Made by a program: the position numbers and the translations under genes. From Chloroflexota bacterium (lineage in GTDB: Bacteria; Chloroflexota; Anaerolineae; Fen-1058), in NCBI GenBank assembly GCA_016219235.1, contig JACRBO010000599.1, positions 1-15,602 of the forward strand: 15,602 bases of DNA, given 5' to 3'. The notes below the pieces were generated by a model. It ran no database searches. It was given only the letters and a program-made list of their open reading frames with translations, and was not told where the DNA came from. Shown here one piece after another: positions 13,014-15,602 of this stretch (the first letter of the stretch is position 1; the number at the start of each line of letters is the position of its first letter).

Positions 13014-14297
13014 CTATTGACTCGAACCGTTGAGGATCAACGGCAAGTTCAGATGATACGGCGTACTGCTCCCGACGACATAGCCTTCGCCGCCAATGTA
13101 ATCGGCCAGTGCGGGCAGCGCAGCCTGAAAATTCGCGCCATTCCAATCGCCCAGCGTCCACATCGCACAGCCGATCACATACTCATCCTGGCCCAACTGT
13201 CGGTCGTACCAGGCGAAGTCGTCTATGAACACATCCACGCCGGTGAAACCGCCGCCTGCATTCTCACCCGCTTCAGAGATGACCAACGGAATGACCGCCT
13301 CGGCTTGCTCCAGATATTGGTACAGGCCGCGATAGCGTGTCACCAGACTCTTCGGCGCGTCTCTCAACAGACCATCCAGGCCATATTCATGCAGGCACAG
13401 AATGTGATTGCCATGCTCTCGGGCGCGGCGGCACGCCCGCGCAATGTCGGGATAGAACTCCTCGGGCGGATTGCCTGCACTGGTTGACCATAGCCCCACC
13501 CGATAGCCGTCGGCCTCAGCCAGATCCATCAAAGTGATATAGAAATCGGCCTGCCAGCCCCAGTGCCACGAGAATTCATTGAAGGCCTCCCACACGTCAA
13601 TGACAGGATTGAGTTGCCAGATCGGTTTGACGAGCTCGTAATAGACCCGCGCCGCATCTTGCGCCGTAGTATAAGCGACGCCCGGCGGCGGGCTGAACTC
13701 GGCCGGTTCCCAGGCCTGCATATCCGCGAAAGTCTGATTGTTCAGCTTGACCGCATTGATACGCCCCACCGTCAAGGTTTTATCGCTGTGTTTTTTGGCC
13801 ATGAACGCTGCTTCAAAATCGTCCACGCATTTGACGACGGCCACTGGCTTGCCGGCTTGCGCACAGCGTGACAGGAACGCATCCAATCCAGCGCGCGGGC
13901 CAAACGTGAGATGCAATCCAAGTTTACTGCCGCCGGCCGGAGCGATCCACTGTGAGCGAACGACGTTGGCGGAGGCGCGCGGCGTCTCGATCGGACTTGG
14001 TGGCACAGTCGGTGTCGGCGGCGCTGGTGATGCCAGCGCAACCGATGGATTGGCGGCCGCCTCCGTGTCCGTCGCCGTCGGCATCAATGGGCTGGTTGGT
14101 GCAGTGGGGGTCGGCGCCAGCGTCGGAGTCGGCGCCAGCGTCGGAGTCGGCGCCAGCGTCGGGGTCGGCGCAGGCGTGGGCATATGCGCATTGAGTTGGT
14201 CGATCAATGTGCGGCAGCCGGAGGCCAGCAGAGCCGCCGAAGCGCCGGCTCCCAACTTCAGCGCTTGCCGGCGGCTAATCAGACGTTTTGATACCAT
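13014..14297 (-). CDS. Tat-exported lipoprotein with glycosidase-like TIM barrel and LPLIL tail
   Basis: 427 residues. The N-terminus has a twin-arginine signal (SRRQALKLG, 8-16) and a lipobox ASGC (Cys28), so it is probably a folded, Tat-exported lipoprotein. A Pro/Thr/Ala linker (40-110) includes PTPTLA repeats from an 18-nt DNA repeat. The catalytic-like domain (about 115-405) has WEAFNEF (236-242, candidate acid/base Glu241), HEYG (303-306) and VISEAGE (339-345, candidate nucleophile Glu342), as in clan-A glycosidases. No GH family is assigned. The C-terminus YHLNLPLILNGSSQ resembles the tail of the metalloprotease at 1-1617. The ATG lies inside a hairpin (14290-14311) and lacks a good ribosome site. 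The gene follows the MttB-family gene by 113 nt. Confidence 0.78.
   Translation of the reverse strand: MVSKRLISRRQALKLGAGASAALLASGCRTLIDQLNAHMPTPAPTPTLAPTPTLAPTPTLAPTPTAPTSPLMPTATDTEAAANPSVALASPAPPTPTVPPSPIETPRASANVVRSQWIAPAGGSKLGLHLTFGPRAGLDAFLSRCAQAGKPVAVVKCVDDFEAAFMAKKHSDKTLTVGRINAVKLNNQTFADMQAWEPAEFSPPPGVAYTTAQDAARVYYELVKPIWQLNPVIDVWEAFNEFSWHWGWQADFYITLMDLAEADGYRVGLWSTSAGNPPEEFYPDIARACRRAREHGNHILCLHEYGLDGLLRDAPKSLVTRYRGLYQYLEQAEAVIPLVISEAGENAGGGFTGVDVFIDDFAWYDRQLGQDEYVIGCAMWTLGDWNGANFQAALPALADYIGGEGYVVGSSTPYHLNLPLILNGSSQ
14110..14181. repeat. 18-nt tandem repeat encoding the Pro/Thr linker, 4 copies
   Basis: Unit GTCGGCGCCAGCGTCGGA occurs at 14110-14127, 14128-14145, 14146-14163 (one change) and 14164-14181 (diverged). 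On the coding strand it gives PTPTLA-type repeats. Copies are nearly identical, so linker length probably varies between strains. Confidence 0.85.
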
Positions 14298-14311
14298 CTG
14301 GCGATGGTATC
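14290..14311 (-). promoter_or_regulatory. Perfect inverted repeat over the start codon of the Tat lipoprotein gene
   Basis: GATACCATC (14290-14298) and GATGGTATC (14303-14311) are perfect 9-bp inverted copies around TGGC. In the mRNA the start codon lies in the 3' arm, so pairing would hide it. It could be a translational switch or a repressor operator. The rest of the 14298-14410 gap holds nothing recognisable. Confidence 0.45.
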
Positions 14312-14410
14312 ACAGTTCCAATCACCCTTGTTTTTCATGCACAAACGGCTGGCCGCCGTGCAACGCGCCATCCGTTAATCCGATTCACATCCGTTGAAAA
14401 CCGCCCTCCG

Positions 14411-15602
14411 CTACACGCCGGGCAACGTCTCCAGTCCAACTGCCTGTGCCTCACGCTGCACGATGGCGAACATTTCACGCGCCACGTCTTCGGCAATCTT
14501 CGGACGTTGATATACACTGAGCAATTCAGTCACACGTTGTTTCGCGCGACCAAAGGCATCCAGACCGCCCGCATCTTGCCACGCCCGCACCGAGCCGCGA
14601 TCGATGATCTTGGACGGCACGTGCTGTTCGCCGGGGAACAGGCGGCGCGTCTCTTTCAACTTCAAGAACTCGCCCTTCAGACCGGCCTGTGCAAACATCG
14701 CCGTCGCCAGCGTCTCGGTCGGCGTGCCGATGCCGCGCAGCAGCCGCTGCGCCATCGCGATGCCTTCCGCATCGATGACGAGCTTCTCGGCGCTCTGGCA
14801 GATCAAGAAGTCTAGCATACCCGCGCCCGAGATCATGTTCACGCCGGCCAGCGCGCCAACTACTGCACTGATGCCACTTTCCAACCCGGCTTGCGCATCG
14901 ACGAGTTTGCTATCACTCGCGGCCAGATAGCAATGCGTCGGAAAACCAAACGACTTGCCCACTTGCGCGTAGGCCGCATCGATCATCGCCGTCTCGATCG
15001 CGCCCATCGGCGTCGCGCCGGATCGCATGTCGAAGATCGCGGGCGCTCCGCCCCACACGATTGGTGATCCCGCCTGCGCGAGTTGATGAATCGTCATGCC
15101 GCTGATGCACTCGGCCGCATGCTGCGTGATCGCGCCGATCAGCGTCACGGGCGCGGTCGCGCCTGCCAGCGGCATCGATACGATCTCGGCAGGCACACCC
15201 GCCCGCGCCAGATCGATCAAGTTTTGCGACGCGAAGCCGCTCCAGTTCAACGGCGGCGACGGGCACACGTCGAACACGGCGCGCGGTTTCATCTTCAGCG
15301 CAGCGCGTCCACCGCTATCAGCGGCCAGGAGATCGATCATCACCTGCGTCGTGTGCTCGTTGAACGAACCCGTCACGATGGGTTTATCCGAATACACCAA
15401 CACCAGAAACAGCCGGTACAAATCCCCGATCGATTTCGGCACGTCATCGCACACGATGGCAGTCGATTGCGCGGCCAGTTGCGGCAGCATCTCCGCCACT
15501 TTGATCAGCCGCACCAGATCGTCGGCGCGTGAGGGTCGATGCTCCAGCGTGTCGGGATCGAGCACCTGCACACCGGACGAACCCGGATCGAAGTGGACGT
15601 CA
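14411..15602 (-). CDS. MttB-superfamily (trimethylamine/glycine betaine-type) corrinoid methyltransferase (5' partial)
   Basis: The frame is open to the window edge; the N-terminal ~100 residues of this ~480-residue family are missing, and the GTG at 15571 is internal. Typical family stretches are VHFDPGSSGVQVLD, DLVRLIKVAEMLPQL, GGAPAIFDMRSGATPMG, and SDSKLVDAQAGLES followed by GAGMLDF. Characterised relatives demethylate trimethylamine (MttB, with pyrrolysine) or glycine betaine (MtgB, without) onto a corrinoid protein. No amber codon interrupts this frame, so it belongs to the pyrrolysine-free branch, and the substrate is open. It ends in TAG; reading through would add only 11 residues before TAA, so TAG is a normal stop. 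No corrinoid protein gene is in view; it may lie beyond the edge. Confidence 0.88.
   Translation of the reverse strand, partial: DVHFDPGSSGVQVLDPDTLEHRPSRADDLVRLIKVAEMLPQLAAQSTAIVCDDVPKSIGDLYRLFLVLVYSDKPIVTGSFNEHTTQVMIDLLAADSGGRAALKMKPRAVFDVCPSPPLNWSGFASQNLIDLARAGVPAEIVSMPLAGATAPVTLIGAITQHAAECISGMTIHQLAQAGSPIVWGGAPAIFDMRSGATPMGAIETAMIDAAYAQVGKSFGFPTHCYLAASDSKLVDAQAGLESGISAVVGALAGVNMISGAGMLDFLICQSAEKLVIDAEGIAMAQRLLRGIGTPTETLATAMFAQAGLKGEFLKLKETRRLFPGEQHVPSKIIDRGSVRAWQDAGGLDAFGRAKQRVTELLSVYQRPKIAEDVAREMFAIVQREAQAVGLETLPGV

Noticed and set aside
12421..13161. Long minus-strand open frame overlapping the MFS and Tat lipoprotein genes
   Set aside because: It runs through the heptamer arrays, is out of frame with both well-supported genes and has no recognisable domain.
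14411..14413. TAG at the end of the MttB-superfamily gene as a possible pyrrolysine codon
   Set aside because: Readthrough would add only 11 residues before TAA; the known pyrrolysine position is internal; the ATPase gene also ends in TAG.

Overview
The window is about 60% GC. It looks like a chromosomal segment of a bacterium, most plausibly a member of the Chloroflexota (Anaerolineae-like). That placement is an inference from secreted proteins ending in an LP(I/L)-type tail, Thr/Pro-rich lipoprotein linkers, an F420-type nitroreductase homologue, an MttB-superfamily methyltransferase, and dense degenerate heptanucleotide repeats. No rRNA or tRNA gene was seen to confirm it.

Layout. Bases 1-1617 (+) are the 3' part of a secreted metzincin-type metalloprotease with Ig/PKD-like repeats. 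Bases 1618-2237 hold no gene: they contain heptamer repeats, a palindromic insertion-like element, a rho-independent terminator, and a long inverted repeat at the convergent junction. Bases 2238-8723 (-) are a defence operon with a near-consensus promoter: mod (type III DNA methyltransferase), then an AAA ATPase fused to a TOPRIM-like nuclease domain (OLD/PARIS-like), then res (type III helicase-nuclease). The genes are coupled by an overlap (TGATG) and a 3-nt gap. Bases 8840-15602 are a second minus-strand series. In transcription order it holds an MttB-superfamily methyltransferase (cut by the window edge), a Tat-exported lipoprotein with a glycosidase-like barrel, an MFS transporter, the toxin-antitoxin pair mntA-hepT, a GH5-like lipoprotein, and a Ddn-like F420-dependent reductase.

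How the genes may work together. Mod and Res should form a type III restriction-modification enzyme. The ATPase-nuclease between them is not part of the classical system and looks like a built-in second line of defence, possibly guarding against anti-restriction proteins. This is the best candidate in the window for an undescribed system. MntA should neutralise HepT by AMPylation. The two lipoproteins and the metalloprotease suggest a cell that processes polymers outside the membrane.

Repeats are the second theme. A perfect 16-bp palindrome lies just upstream of the mod promoter, and a relative of it sits in frame inside res, next to the TATP helicase motif. Degenerate 7-nt repeats occur at five places, one of them inside mod. 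The central part of mod, where target recognition is expected, is clearly lower in GC than the rest.
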